Shown: positions 35,477-49,453 of the stretch, piece after piece | Layout of the letters: every line of letters begins with the position of its first letter | Numbering within the stretch: the first letter of the stretch is position 1 | Assembly: GCF_905475345.1 (NCBI RefSeq) | Contig: NC_066592.1 | Location: forward strand, 6,379,501 to 6,443,500 | From: Vespula vulgaris | Lineage: Eukaryota; Arthropoda; Insecta; Hymenoptera; Vespidae | Reading direction: 5' to 3' | Length of the DNA: 64,000 nucleotides | The notes under the pieces: generated by a model | What the model saw: the letters and a program-made list of their open reading frames with translations, nothing else | Databases searched by the model: none | What the model was told of the DNA's origin: nothing | Translations under genes and position numbers: made by a program

Positions 35477-36224
35477 TTATGAAAATGTATTTTCCTTTTC
35501 ACTTCCAATAATTTTATTACTGCTTCCTCGAAGCTTAGAAGTTAAATTTAATGGTTTTCCCTTGGTAACAATATGATTACTATCTTTTAACGGACTTTTC
35601 TGTTCTGTTATTCCGATCTTTTTATTAGTCATCGGTGATTTTTTATAAATATTTTCTTCTTTTTTAGATAAACTTTGCGACGATAGTGACATTTCTTGTG
35701 ATTTATTAATATCTTGCGATGGGATTCTTACAAGAACACCGGGAGACGTAGAATATTTTGGAATACTAGATTCTCTTATTTGACTTTTAGGCATCCCTCT
35801 TCTTGGAGAACAACATTTACTCACTCTGTAGATAAACAAGAAGTATTTAATAATATTTACTACAATTGTTTTCTTTTTATTCTCACCTTTTCGGACTAAG
35901 ATAAATTTTACATTTATCACTAGTTATTTCCTCCTGTACGTTTATCGGCGATATATCGCACGAAGCATTGATCTTGTCACAACGTTGAATCATTGGCAAT
36001 TGTACAACAGATTTATGTTTAAGAGAGTCTGGTGTCGACGATGCCATTGGTTTTAATTTAGGAGATTTTTTAAAGTCAATTTCATTTTCCATTGAATTGG
36101 GTGTGCTACTGAATATTTTAATGCAGGGTTGTACATTCTTAGGTGATTTCGGAGGTGTAGTTATACCTAAAATATGGATTTAAATGAAAAATTTTATCTA
36201 TTTATATATTTTATGTTTAGTTTT

Positions 36225-36318
<94 letters not shown>

Positions 36319-39300
36319 TCTTTGCATATTTCCTATTGGAATAACTGCTTTCATAGGACCCTTTCTATTTACAGCTTCAAATTTTGATTTGTTTTTTAAT
36401 TGATTTCTGACAACTAATTTGATAGGTGGTTTCTCTTTTGGATTATTTATTCCTGTATTTACTTTGTGTATACCTAAAAGGAAATTTAATTCATTAAATT
36501 TTTAATCTTATATTTACTCTTTAATGGTTAAAAAACTCTGCTGTAGAGACATCATTGTATAAGTATAACCAGCTTTATCAGAATTTTTTGAACATTAACA
36601 GTAATATAATATATTACAAGAGATTTAATACTGGATATTAGTGGATACTAATATTTACCAATAATTTGCTGATCTCCTATGTTAGCAGCAACTTCTTTTT
36701 TAGATGAGATCAAATTAATTGAACCTGGATCACTAGGAAAACGCTTTTTAGTCTTACTTAATTGAGATTTGTTATTATCTTTAAATACCAATGAATTTTG
36801 CAGTTTTTTACTAGGAGATGTACTAGTTACACAAGCACTCCTCCTGTATGCTTTCTGGTTAAATGGTTTCACCTATAATATTAAATATTAAAATTATATT
36901 AAAAAGTTTTTTACATAGAAAAAAATATATATATATTTTGACAAATATAAATCATTAAAGTTCTCACCTTTGATATTAAATCCAAACTTCGTCTTTGTTT
37001 CACTTTTAATGATATTGTAGATTGTACTTTATTTACAGATTTCTCTTTAGTTGGTGTTCTTCCAATAGTAGAAGTTATATTATCATGTTCATTATTTTTT
37101 TCTTGCTTATTTTTTGATACTAAATTTAATACTTCCCCTAAATTCTTTAACAAATTCAGTGTTGCTGATTCGTTAGATTGTCCACTTAATACTTTACCTA
37201 AATTGATAAGCAGTTCTACTGCAACTTTTTCATTACTCTCTGTTTTATTATTTTCTTCTTTATTTGTTTCCATATTTTCTTGAGTAGAATTATTAATATC
37301 AATCTCGTTTTCTTCTTTTTCTGTATCAACAGATCTTTCTTTCTTTGGAGAAATTTCTGTTTGTGCATTTACTAATGGTAAATCATTTTGTATTTTATTT
37401 TCCATTATTAATAATTTACTGTCATTGAATACTTCACATCTATTTATTTTGTTATTACAACATAATTCCTTGTTAATTTCTATTTCATGAATTTTTAAAT
37501 CATCCACATGACTCTTATCATGTTTTTCTTCTCCTGTATTTTTGATAGTTTCTGAATCATTTGTTGTTTGCAAATATGCAGATAATAATTCAATATCATT
37601 GTTGGATTGAATTCCTAAAACTTTTTCCAAATTTTCAAGTAATCTGTTAGCCTCAGAATTGTTTTCTGTACTAACTATTTTTTTAAGATCAAGTAATAAT
37701 GTGGATGTAGCTTTTTTATCAGCAATAATTTGACTAAAAGGAACTATTTCTATATTTTGTTTAATGTTATTCTGTGATTTTGTTTTATCATTTGTATTGC
37801 TATTAGAACATAATATGTTATCAAACTTCTCTTCCCTATTAGTAGCATTTAAAGATGGTACCTCAATTAAGCCATCTACTATGTCATCTTCAAATGCTGG
37901 CAATAATTCTGAAGTCCACATAGGATCATCTATAATCAGTTCATCTGAATTTGCTGTTATTATAGAAACATAAAATTATATTGACAATATAAATAAATGA
38001 TAAGAATTCAATATAACATAGAGATAGCAAATAGTAAAAAAAGTATACATACACCCTGAAGCTTTTTCTGCATATTCTTCAAATGTTTTCGCAAGAGCTT
38101 TAGCTTCATTTAATATTGATTTATTTACGTTATTGTTTTTCTGTAAAACAATAAATATATAAAATTTAATCTAAACAAACAAAATATTCTAAAGTAAATA
38201 AAATTAATGAATAATTTTTTATTTACATACAAGAAAATTAGAATCAGAAGAAGCATCTGAATTGGTACTATTATTAGATAATTTAGAAAATGTAATTTCA
38301 GGTATACAAGCATCAATATCAAGCAATTTATCATTAACATCAAATGTTGTTTTTGTATTTATATGTTGATTATCACTTTCATTATTATCTTTTTGCGAAA
38401 TTTGTAATTCTGATGTCTTCAATTTTAATTCATTCAGTTTTTGTGCTAAAACGGATATATCAATCTGTTTTTGAGCTGGTGTAATAGGTAATGATGTTCC
38501 AGAACTTACAGATATTTTATTCATAGGACTATTCACCCTTTCATTTAATTTTGTATCACAAAATACCAATGAAGAACAATTATCTAAGAAAGCAAAATTC
38601 ATAGTATTATTTGATATCATTGAAGCCATAGAATTATGTGTTAAGGAACCAGAATTTCTTGTAATACTAGAAATGTTTGATATAGTAGAAAATACAGAGA
38701 CATCATTATATTGATCTTCTAAGAAGCCTTTATTTAATTGATCATTAAATATTGAAGAAGACTTGCTGTCTGTATCATTTATATTTACTCTGTCAGTTTT
38801 TAATGTTTCTGTCACAGAATTTGATCTATATTTTAACAGCTGTTTGCATTCATGTGCTATATCACCTTGAGAATATGAACGCATTTGTATTGACTTTATA
38901 TTTATTGGTATTAAGTTTTTTATATCACTTTCAGTTTCTTGTATATGTAATGGTATTTTATGTTGAACCATACATTTAATTTCATTTTTTTCTCCATTAT
39001 AATTTGTTTCATATAATGTATCATTCATTGCAGAATGATTTAATATCGACGAATTTAATGACTTTATCTCAGCTGTAGATTTTATAAGATCAGGATTTGG
39101 GAAAGATTCATCCAAAGTTTTACCTTCTTTTAACTTGCACGAAAATTGTGTGTATGTAGCTTTGCAATCATCTGTAATATTAATGTTCTTATCTTCTAAT
39201 ACAGTAATGTCAGTTCCCTTTAAAGCTTTTTCATATACTATTTCAAATGGATCTTCTTCCTTATTAACATATTCTATCGCTTTATGTAGCAGCATATCAA

Positions 39301-39472
39301 AAGGATTGTTACCTAAACTTTCACGTTTTTCTATTATCAATGTATTATTCCTATCACAACAAACATTTAAATTTCTCTGTTCTATATTTGAAGGTACCGG
39401 GATTAACGGCGATGCTAATTTTGTATTCAATGAAGTACCCGAGGAATTGTCTAAATCTATAAGGTCACACAT
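35477..39472 (-). CDS. large disordered protein, 1105 aa, not recognised
   Basis: Exons (minus): 39472-38231, 38140-38053, 37953-36968, 36872-36659, 36473-36315, 36166-35887, 35825-35477; all junctions keep frame. The protein starts MCDLIDLDNSSG and ends SEKENTFS. It is rich in Ser, Asn, Lys and Glu and is probably mostly disordered. Visible short motifs: NNPFD and EDPFE in one N-terminal helix-like stretch, several Ser/Thr-Pro sites (SPRRG, TPPKSP, SPKLKP, STPNS), and SSIPKYS near the C terminus, which fits the SxIP type of EB1-binding motif. Two similar Leu-rich helical blocks occur in the third exon. The Ser-Pro clusters suggest control by cyclin-dependent kinases. A cell-cycle or microtubule role is only a guess. 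Start chosen as the first ATG of the first long exon; POLE4 lies divergently 528 bp away. Confidence 0.8.
36231..36313. repeat. CT then TA microsatellite in an intron
   Basis: About 14 CT units followed by about 26 TA units. The TA run directly abuts the splice donor of exon 36473-36315 (minus). Confidence 0.95.
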
Positions 39473-40000
39473 TTCTTATTAAATTTAAGAAATGTTTTTC
39501 GAGGTAAAAAGATTGACGGTTTACCACTTTACAGTTAAACGCGCTCAAAAAGTATGTATATATGTACATATATTTCAAAAATATTATTAGTGGTGCCCTC
39601 TAGAGGACACACAGAATATCATTATATTTACTAACATAACAAACTTCATTCCATACTGTTCTATAGTTTAAAATAATCTTTAATGCGCGGCAATTTAAAA
39701 CCAAACCAGACCAAACTGTTTCGTAGAAAATCAATAATCTTCTTTAATTATTTATTTTAATTGATATATATATATATTTATATATCATAAAAACAAATTA
39801 TTATAATCTGCATGTAACATCAAATAAAGTAAAAATTTTTTAATCATTTTATAAAACTTGTATTACATTTATTGAATATGATATTACTGCTACATTTTTG
39901 GCTATAGTGTAAATTAAAAATTTTGACATATGTCGTATGTACACCTAGGGTATTTGAAGTTATTATTTTGTTATACTGTAAAGAACAAAATTCTATAAAC
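39473..40000. promoter_or_regulatory. divergent promoter region, 39 kb gene / POLE4
   Basis: 528 bp between opposite start codons; both promoters must be here. No specific site assigned. Confidence 0.5.
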
Positions 40001-40764
40001 ATGGCGAATGCCAAGGTTGATGATTTGACATACGAGGGAGAATTGAATGAAAGTAATATCAGTAATGGTGTTGAAAATTTGCAAGATTCTCAAGAAGAGA
40101 CCGATACTGCTCTTCAGGCTGATGAAGAACAAAGAGAGAAATTAGTAAGACTTCCTATAGGCAGAGTAAGAAATATTATTAAAATGGACCCCGATGTAAA
40201 TTTGGTTAATCAGGAGGCAGTATTTTTAATAGCAAAATCGACGGTAATAACTATTTCAATATTTTTTCCCTATACATTTTACTAAACTTATTGTTATACT
40301 ATTATTAATTAAAGATTTTATACTTTAACTTTATATAATTCTATCGTAAATACGTATTTGTGTAATGAAATAAAAAAAATATTTATTAGATTAGATTAGA
40401 TCAGAATTATATTATAAGATATGAGTTTAATTAGTTTGTTAGTATTATAAGTTTGAGTTTAGTTAATTTGAGTTCAACAGTTGTAAGAGTAAATAACTAA
40501 GTTCATAAATATATATAGATATATATATATTTATATATATATGTATGTATGTATGTATATATATATTTTTGTTTGTATATTCTAGAATTATTTTTGTGTA
40601 TCCGTCAATTCATTTTCTTACAGGAACTTTTTATTGATTCATTGGCAAAGGAAGCCTATAAATATACTGTACAAACAAAAAAAAAAACAGTCCAAAAACG
40701 AGATATTGAAAATGCAATTAATAATGTAGATGCGCTTGTGTTTCTAGAAGAAATGCTTGAGTAA
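40001..40764 (+). CDS. POLE4: DNA polymerase epsilon subunit 4, 127 aa
   Basis: Small histone-fold subunit of the leading-strand polymerase; pairs with POLE3 and helps keep histones during replication. Two exons, 40001-40243 and 40624-40764. An acidic N-terminal tail of about 55 residues precedes an NF-YC/H2A-type histone fold: LPIGRVRNIIKMDPDV, then AVFLIAKSTELFIDSLAKEA and KKKTVQKRDIENAINNVD. This order is that of POLE4, called Mes4 in Drosophila. The frame is open upstream of 40001, but MANAKVDD gives the family length. The intron is unremarkable apart from TA-rich repeats. Confidence 0.93.
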
Positions 40765-42893
40765 ATTAGGAAGTAATTTTCTTAATTTATATTCTAATTA
40801 GTAAGAAGTTATGTAATATAACAAAAAATTGTTTAATAAATATTTTTATATTTTCTAACTTTAATTGTTTTTATAATTAAAATAAGTCCATACAAATATT
40901 CTATATTTTTTATATTTTATTGTTTGCATTTTCATAAAAACATTAATAAATAACTTGTATTATTAATTAAAAAATAATGGAAAGCTTTTATATATGATTT
41001 CAAAAATTATCTTTTGTTAATATTTTTATATTTATAGAGATTGTTATGTTTATAGAAAGGTAAGGTATAGATAAAATCTATATTACTAAAGAAAAAGTAT
41101 ATGTTACAATATATAGTATAGCTTGTACATCTAATTTATAGCTTTATTGTAAATCCATATGGTATACATGTTAATAGCTGATATATTTGCATATACAAAG
41201 CACTTTATAATTTATGGCAGTACAAATAAGGAAGCTTTAATTTAATTAAATATATAAAAAAAAATTCTTAAATGAACATGAATATGAAATTCTGGCATAC
41301 TTTGGCACTCTCACAATTCAAATTAATTATAATGCAATGATCTACCATTGATCTGTATACATATACATACGTACGTGTCAAAAAAGTTTATAATACCATC
41401 ATTGAAATAATGCTTTTAGCCATTGTTATTTCTTGTTTCTGCAATTATATTCTGTAAATTACAATTATCAAATATTTCTGCTTTTTATATTACTTTCAGC
41501 ACCTTAACTTATAATGCACTTTGTACAATGCTGAAAAAATTTGTACATGTTATACTTTTCTAATTAATTCTATATATATGTAACATTTGCAGAGTTGTTA
41601 ACTATACCTTTAAGATTCATTCAATTTTTTCAGTAGATTTTTGTCAAATTTTCTAAATGCTAATACAACATATGCTTAACAAAGAAGAAGAAAATCAGTC
41701 TTACATTTGCAAAATTCCGATAATTAATCTAATAATTATAAATAATAGAGATCATGGATTATGATAGTTACCACAATAGTATAAAATCATCATACAACAA
41801 AAAAGACTATGCAATGATTTAATATTTTTTAAAAACATCTGCATACAGAAAAAGAAAATCAAATGTTTTAAATATATTATATTAAAGAGTGGGGTATTGA
41901 TTAATATTAATATTAATTGAAATCATTCTGAGTATCTTTAAATAAAGTAATCATCTTTTTAAGAATGTTTTAATTCCACATCACGTTCATTTAACATGTA
42001 CTTAGTAAATATCCCTATGTATAGAATAATATACAAATTAATATTGTATAATACGTTAATTAAAATAAAATAAAATTCATTGGAGATTTTAGATTGTTTT
42101 TCATTGTAAAACGTCGTATTTAAATCAAATAAATGTTCTTAAAATCTACTAATTACGTACCTGTGTGTGATGCAAGAAATCTAGCATTAGTAACTTTTCA
42201 ATGTTACAATAAATTAACTGTTAATGCAATCTTTCCACAACTATAAATAATTAAAAAAATGAATGTATATTAGCAATTAATTTCAATATTGGTTTGTTTT
42301 AAACGGAAAGATATGTAATGTAGATTATAAAACTTTTATTGTTAATAGTTTTATACCTTTAAACATAAAATTATTTATCTTAATAATTGTACTGAAAGCA
42401 TAGTATGTCATATTATTATAGTGTAAGTCTTGATCAGAGGTTTATAAAAAAGAAAAAAAAAAAAAAAAGAAACAAGAAGAAGGAAAGCTATATCTTTTTC
42501 ATTAGAAAAGTACAAGCTATTTTAAATATGTACAACAAAATCAAGATGCACATTTGTTTCTGTTTTCATGTTTTTCTACATGTTTTGTTTAACACTTTTT
42601 GCACTTGATGCATCTAAACATTTTAAAAATTTATTATTCTCAAGAGTATTTTTCTAATGCAAATCATAATTCTTTTTTTGCACGATTTGTTATGTACTCT
42701 AATTGAGTCATATACTTTTAGAATATTAGATTGAGAGTATCAGTCACTGAAGACACACTACATTCTCAAGATCTGTACTTGTCGTTATGATGACAATCAC
42801 TCAAAAAAGAAAAAGAAGTTCAAACCAGTATGTGTTACTCAGTAATCATATATAGGAAATATCATAAGATCTCAAAGCTTCGCGTACATTAGC
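40765..42893. other. convergent gap between POLE4 and DNAJC14; no gene seen
   Basis: 2.1 kb of very AT-rich DNA with scattered AATAAA signals and an A-rich run at about 42447-42470. Contains 3' UTRs of both neighbours. Confidence 0.6.
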
Positions 42894-45832
42894 TTACTTC
42901 TTGCGTTTGGTTTTTCGTCTTCTGCAATCTCCTCTAAAGGAACTTTGCTCTGCTGATGTATTAGGATTACCAGGCTTGCTATGGTTGTATAGATTATTTA
43001 AAAATTCTTCAAAATCTGCTTCACTGTATTAAAAAAGATAAAAAGCTTTTACTTTAATTTAATTTAAAAAGTTTATTATGTTTATTTATTTATATGCAAA
43101 AAAAAAATAAAATATCTTTTTTATTCATTTTTCTTTAAAGTGTTAGTTATGTGTATTTCTACCTTGTATTTGGATCCATTTGTTGTCGTTTTTTACCACT
43201 GTTAGAAGTCTGTGGCGGTGGACGTTGACCTAGTACAATTCTATATTGAACGCTATGTGTGTTTGCTCTAAGATGCTTTAAATTACCGGCCTGACAAGCA
43301 GCCCAATCAGTGACATCGTACACTGCACCTTCCATACAAGCATAATAATGCCAAAGAAATCCCATTAATCGAGATTCTGCCCATATATCACCCTAATTAA
43401 ATGTAGATAATTAGATTATAAGTACAAAAGAAAGAGAAGTAAATAGTTGCGATTAAATACGGACTTCTTTTGCACTGTGGCGTATCTTACACTGTGCACA
43501 AAACCGGGCAGCATAACAAGGACGTTGAGTCGGAACTCGTTTATGCCTCAAACCACAGTTTGTACACCTTATTGTATTTGCTGCTTGTTCCATTTTTCTA
43601 TGTAATTGGGATAACAAATCACTTAATTCACCCCAAGCAGCTTCAACCTGTCTTGTTTGATCAAATGCTTGTCTTCGTTCCTGAAAAAATATTGTTTTTA
43701 GACAATTTATAATTATTGTAAAATTATCAATTTGCAAATAACAAAAGTATTACTGGTTCTCCAATTATATCAAAAGCATGAACTAATATTTTGAATGCTT
43801 CTTCTGCTCCAGGTTGATTATTTTTATCTGGATGCACTAAAAAGGCTTGGCGCTTATAATATTTTTTAATATCATCATCAGAACATGTTGGTGTAACACC
43901 AAGTATACTATAAGGGTCTTTGCCTTTACAAGCTAATAATCTCTTCATAGCTTCTTCTCCAGTACTAGGTAATGCAATATTAGCTTCAAGTCCACCATGT
44001 ATCCAATTTGAATTTTCTTCTTTATCTTCATTTTCTGTCTTCATTTTACGCCAAAAAGCAAATTTACTACTTCCAAACCAATAATCTAATTGTTTGCCAA
44101 AAGCATTAAGAATACGTATTTTTGAAAACATTGTTACTACATAAACCCATGAGTATTTTAAATAAAGTATAGAATGGTACCAAGCACATTTGCCACTGAA
44201 AAATATATAAGTTATAAAAACACATATATGTGTATGTATGATTTATATATATATATATATATGTATATCTATAAATAAATTAATTTCTTTTATTAATACT
44301 TACAGTTGAATAACAAGATTGGCACTCATACTAACTACATCTGATATTAAGTGTAATAACCAATAGAAAATCTTTAACACAATTTTACTCCATCGACTTG
44401 CATATTTATTTAAATTTTTACATAGATCCTTAATAGGAGATTCTCTATATTCTTTTCTACGACTTCTTTGACCTTTCTTAATCTGCTGTGCTTTTTCAGC
44501 TTGGAAGCGCTTAGAATTTCTTTCCTTAGTCACTTTTTTATCATCTTTATTAATTTTATTATTTTGCTGCTGATTTTTTTCAATTTTCTCAGGTGAGATT
44601 GTTTGACTGGAATTATTGATTGTATTTAAATTGTTATTAATTTGTATTGGACGTTTTGGAATATTGCCAGTCGTTTTTGAGTTATTATTTTGAATTTTTG
44701 AATTGTTAAGTGTCTCATTTTTGTCATTTTTTTTAGAAGTTTTCAAAACTTTTTTCTTTTCAAACTGATCTGATCTATCAAAAGTATTTATTTCATGAGA
44801 TTCAGTTTGTGAACCAAGATTATCTAAAGAAACCCATCGTCTTGGAAGATTAGAATTATTTTTTTCTAATACTTTTTTGGGAACTTGAAATTTTGGGGAA
44901 TTGTGATCATCACTCCCTGATGAATTCTGTCTCTTTAATGATGTAGGTTTAATTTTATTTTTAGAACTCTTATTAGTAACTTTTTTGGTCACAGATTCAA
45001 TTTTAGGTTTCGTAGATGGTAGAATTAATGGAGAAGGTGGAGTTGGTGCTGATTTTGTTAATACATCTGAATAAGAAGGACGCATAGGTTTTACTTCTGC
45101 TACCATTCGTGGTCTTTTGTAGTGACTCTCTGATATATTTCTAGGTAGATCTTCAGAATCTCTGACATCTGTATTAGATTGTGGTACTGGTGTTACATTT
45201 GGAGAACCACCAAAAGGACTATATGTTCCTGATTGATTTGGTACCCAATTACAGACAAGATTATCAATTAGTTGTTTCCCATTAAAATTTTGATTTGGCA
45301 TATCAGATGGTATATTCATACGTTGATCATTGAAAAGTCCATATTCTCTGTCCATTACACCTTGATTTTTATAAGGTGTCATATTTGAAAGTTGACATTG
45401 TTCTGCCATTATTTGTGATGCATTTCCATAAATAACATTGATATAATTTCCTCCACCAACATCAAAAGTTCCCACTAAATCATTATTTTCGTTAATACCT
45501 AAATGATTTACAGTTTGAGGTGGAAAATAAATAGGATCGGTATTAGTATTATCATAATTTGGCATATCTTGCATATATAAAGAAGTTGCAATTGGACTCA
45601 TAGATTGCACGCTTTGTGGAGATTGGATAGGATGTGGAGGTCGACTACCAATATAATGTCTTGTTTGACCAGAAGGATAGTCACTCCAATTATGCGGTGG
45701 AGTTTGTTGTGGTGATATTCCAAACTGAACATAATGGCCATTAGAACTTTCTAAATCAGCAGTCATTGCCTCTATTATCTTATCCAAAGACATGCGTTTA
45801 AAATCAGGAGTTGGTTGTTGCTGTTCTGCCAT
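42894..45832 (-). CDS. DNAJC14: DnaJ homologue subfamily C member 14, 849 aa
   Basis: ER membrane J-domain cochaperone. Exons (minus): 45832-44304, 44198-43754, 43680-43465, 43392-43163, 43023-42894. The first 450 residues are Asn/Gln/Ser/Pro-rich and disordered, with a Lys/Arg segment (KKGQRSRRKEYRE). Hydrophobic segments follow (IVLKIFYWLLHLISDVV and YLKYSWVYVVTMF). The J domain (KDPYSILGVTPTC, HPD in LVHPDKNNQPGAEEAF) comes next. Then there is a zinc-ribbon-like Cys set (CTNCGLRHKR, CAQCKIRHSAKE) and the DNAJC14-specific end (GDIWAESRLMGF, AVYDVTDWAACQ). The tail is basic (RRRKTKRKK). Start chosen at MAEQQQPTP. In mammals the protein aids receptor export and affects flavivirus replication; that role is not shown here. 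Divergent from Bora. Confidence 0.94.
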
Positions 45833-47407
45833 TTTAGGTTCTATGTATATAAAAACATACAAAACATATTCTTTAGTTTTTTAAGGTCTATCAGATTAAA
45901 GGAATTATGTTTAATAATATTTTCATGCAATTAAATACAAATATATATTTTTAAATGCACATAAGCAAATATGTGCGTAATAAAATTGCTATTTTATGAA
46001 ATAAGGTATATTGCAACAATAATCTTAAAAATTGTATCTCACTTCCGTATTAACAAAACTTAATATAAATAATTTTTACTTAAACAAGTAATAAATAGTA
46101 ACAGATGTATATAGAATTAAAAAAAATTGATGCATGATACGAGAAATACTCGTAATAAAGATAACATCTCAAACAACTTTGGTAACCTAAAACGGTAGCT
46201 CTTAACACTGTGTAAAGAAATATAAGAGCACGGTACTCACATTTGCCAGCTAATGTATTTTGTGAGGATAATTTTACATCGCAATCAAAATAGTTATTTA
46301 TTTAATGCATTATATTTAAAAATATGCAATGCACAATTTACGCTATATACCATGCGGTTGGCGCAGAATCGGTCATTATATTTATCCGTATGATACGTAC
46401 TAAGAAGTAAGTTTCTAAACAGATAGTACGAATAAAAATCTTCCCTATGTATATGTGCGTGTGTGTTTTTCTTCTATTAAAATATTAATCGATGAATCTA
46501 TAAATATTCAATACATTTAAAGAATAATGAATTTATCAATATAACATTTAAAAATTAATAAAACATTTAAAATAATATATTATGATATCGATAAACAATA
46601 AATTAATTCTAGTAATAAAAGAATAATACCGCAGTAATGTTACAACGTTTTTAAATTATATCATTAAAAAACGCGCGTGCGAAAATAGAATTTTTATTAT
46701 TTAACATCATTATATTTGATTAAAGAATGAAGATGCTAATTTTTTCAATATTTATTAAAAATACCATATATATTAAAATAAAATTCTCTGATTAGACATT
46801 TTAAAGTCAGTTATATTTGAATCTAGTTACTTTAAACTGCACTAATCAACGATAACCTTTATTTACTATGCTGCAGTTTATTGGTGAATTTCAAACGAGT
46901 GAATAGACTCGTGGTGGTTTTCAAATAATTCGTATATTGTTGTTAAATACTTGGAAAATGTATAAAAAAATATTTAAACAAGCTTAATAATTACCAAAAC
47001 AATTAAAACGTAATAATCGTTAACTTAAATTGACAAATGCATATTAGAATTCATGTTATTTATGTGTATCATTATTTCATATATTTTATCTCGTTCACTG
47101 ATTCTTACTATTTCTTAAAAACGGTATGTCTTCTGTAATGTTTCATAATATAATTTATTTTTCTTTATTTGATTAGAATCATATGAAGATCATGAATTTG
47201 TTATTATAAATATAACGTTTATGTGACATTCAATTCGTAACAATTAGTAGCAATTGTGTGCACTAGTTGAATTCAAACCTTCATTGAAGCAGAGTTTAAT
47301 TTTTTTTATCTGTTAAATTTAATGTTTTATCTCTCTCTCTCTCTTTTTTTTTTATTATTAAGAAAAATTACGTAGACGTTTGCACAGTTAAAAACAATTT
47401 TAGTGAA
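45833..47407. promoter_or_regulatory. divergent region DNAJC14 / Bora
   Basis: About 1.6 kb between opposite start codons, AT-rich, presumably with 5' UTR exons and promoters of both. No coding exon recognised. Confidence 0.45.
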
Positions 47408-49453
47408 ATGAGTCAGTCAAAGTTATCAACACCAAACAAAACGAAAATTAAGTATGATGGTACTTTAACAAATAGTACAAAAATATACGAATCTCCAATC
47501 AAACAAAATGAAAATAAACATAAACAAACAATATATCAAAAGAATGCAGGTCGTTTTACACATTTACCAAATCATATCACACCACCATCAGGATTAACAA
47601 AGTTCATTGCAAGGAATCCATTTGAAAATGATTTGACAAGTAGATTGCACATGTCTGTTATCAGTCCAAGTGTTTTTAATAAGGTGATAACATATATTTA
47701 TTATATAAGGAGATTAATCATATCAGTCATAGACAATCTATAATAATAATATAAATTATATCATTTTTAATATAAAGGTTTCTAATCTCCAACAATCACC
47801 TGAATTTGCATGGAGCGTAGAAGAATTAGCTCTAATAAAACCAGCAGAAATAGAAGAATTTCCTTTAGAACAAATATATAATGTAGATCCAGACATTGAA
47901 TTAAAAGCTCAGGCAGCAATTGATAAATTTTTTATGACAAATGAGATAATACCTAGCCCATGGGAATCTAAAAAAAAAGAATATAAAGTAGACATTAAAA
48001 TGGATACTCCTAAACGGCTTACTGATAAATCAAATATAATTAAAGATTCCTTTAAAACAACAAAAAAAGATGGTATTAAATATAAGTAAATAATGTTTTT
48101 TCAATATAATTATATCATTATTTTTAGGTACATGTCAAACAATTTTATCTCTTCCTCCAAAATTACCTCAAAATGTTGAAGAAGCTTTAAAACCTTATTT
48201 TACGTTTAATGAGGTACATTGATAATAGATTAGAAATTTTGATACATATTATTCTGTTTTTGTGTTAAAATATTTGTTCTATTTACATGAATATTTTGTA
48301 TGCAAAATTAGGAACAAAGTGTAGATAGTGATGATGCAAATTTAAGTACAAGTTCATTAAGGAGAAAATTATTCTTCAATTATACTGAGTGTCTTGAAGA
48401 TGAAGAGCAAAGTTCTCTGCTAGTTTCACCAATCAAAATGAACACTTCTTTAACATTCTGTAAGAGTCCTCCAGAAAGTGGAATGTTTATATATGGCACA
48501 CCATTAAAGGTATCAATTAAAATTTTTAATGTTTTTAGTATATTTCTTACAATCATTATTTATCAATATTACTTACAATCATAACTTTCTATACAGAAAA
48601 AAAATCAATGTAGAATATGATGTACAAAGTCAAATTTTTTATTTATAGAAATTTTCACGCAAAATGCAGCGTCATGGAACACCTATACAAAATTCTGAAA
48701 ATCTATCACCCAATATATCTTCTATACTTGATATCAGAAACACATCAGCAGAAAATATGAAAACTCGCTCTCGTTCAGCAATAAAATTAGATTTTAGTCA
48801 AAGCATAGAGATGTCTACTTCAGAGAATATTAAGGTTTCTGAAAATAATGAAGTACCAGGTAAATTTTCTATAAAAAATATTACAAGAGATTATATATTA
48901 AAAACATAATTACCATATACAATCAATGCTTTATAAATTGATTTTAGATATGGTCTTATCTTCACATAATTCGTATATAAACAAAGAAAATTTTAATCAA
49001 TCAAATAATGATCACGAGAACATAAGAACAGACATATCTGTAGAAATGAATTCAGTAATGGAAAATTCTACATCTTTAATCAAAGACAATAAAAAAAATG
49101 AAATGATTAAAGATATAGATAAATATCATAATAATATTAATGAGATGAAACACTTGCCTGATTTAAGTCAGACTTATAAATTGGAGAACTGTACTTCGCA
49201 CAAAACTAATATATTTTTGGGAATGTCTGAGAGACAAAGTGTTTCTAATATAGTTCAAGACACTGGATATCAAACTTATTCCATGAATAGTACAACAAAT
49301 TTAATGGAAAGTAGTTCAGTTAAGCAGAAATTTTATTACAATGAACAGTTTTTAATATCTGACGATGAAATTCCACTTTCTGATTGGAAAGAAAATTTTA
49401 AACATTTTGTTTGTTCTACTCCTTCAAAATATAACCATGAAAGGGCTGGTTAA
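47408..49453 (+). CDS. BORA: protein aurora borealis (Bora), 523 aa
   Basis: Mitotic cofactor that activates Aurora A and lets it phosphorylate Polo/Plk1. Exons 47408-47683, 47778-48072, 48128-48213, 48312-48509, 48649-48859, 48948-49453. The conserved N-terminal half is clear: ARNPFENDLTSRLHMSVISP, FAWSVEELALIKPAEIEEF, AIDKFFMTNEIIPSPW, then CQTILSLPPKL and SSLRRKLFFN, each matching a block of human Bora. The C-terminal half is poorly conserved and Asn/Ser-rich but keeps DTGYQT, like the SGY element of human Bora. Several Ser-Pro sites (ESPIK, SPIKMN, SPPES) fit CDK priming. Start is the first ATG of the first exon. No anomaly. Confidence 0.93.

Noticed and set aside
39923..40000. Upstream in-frame Met for POLE4 at 39923
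   Set aside because: The added residues are hydrophobic and unlike the family; MANAKVDD gives the normal length.
43754..44131. Separate J-domain gene starting at the Met at 44131
   Set aside because: The frame is open upstream to an acceptor at 44198 and joins in phase with the 509-codon exon; the whole is DNAJC14.
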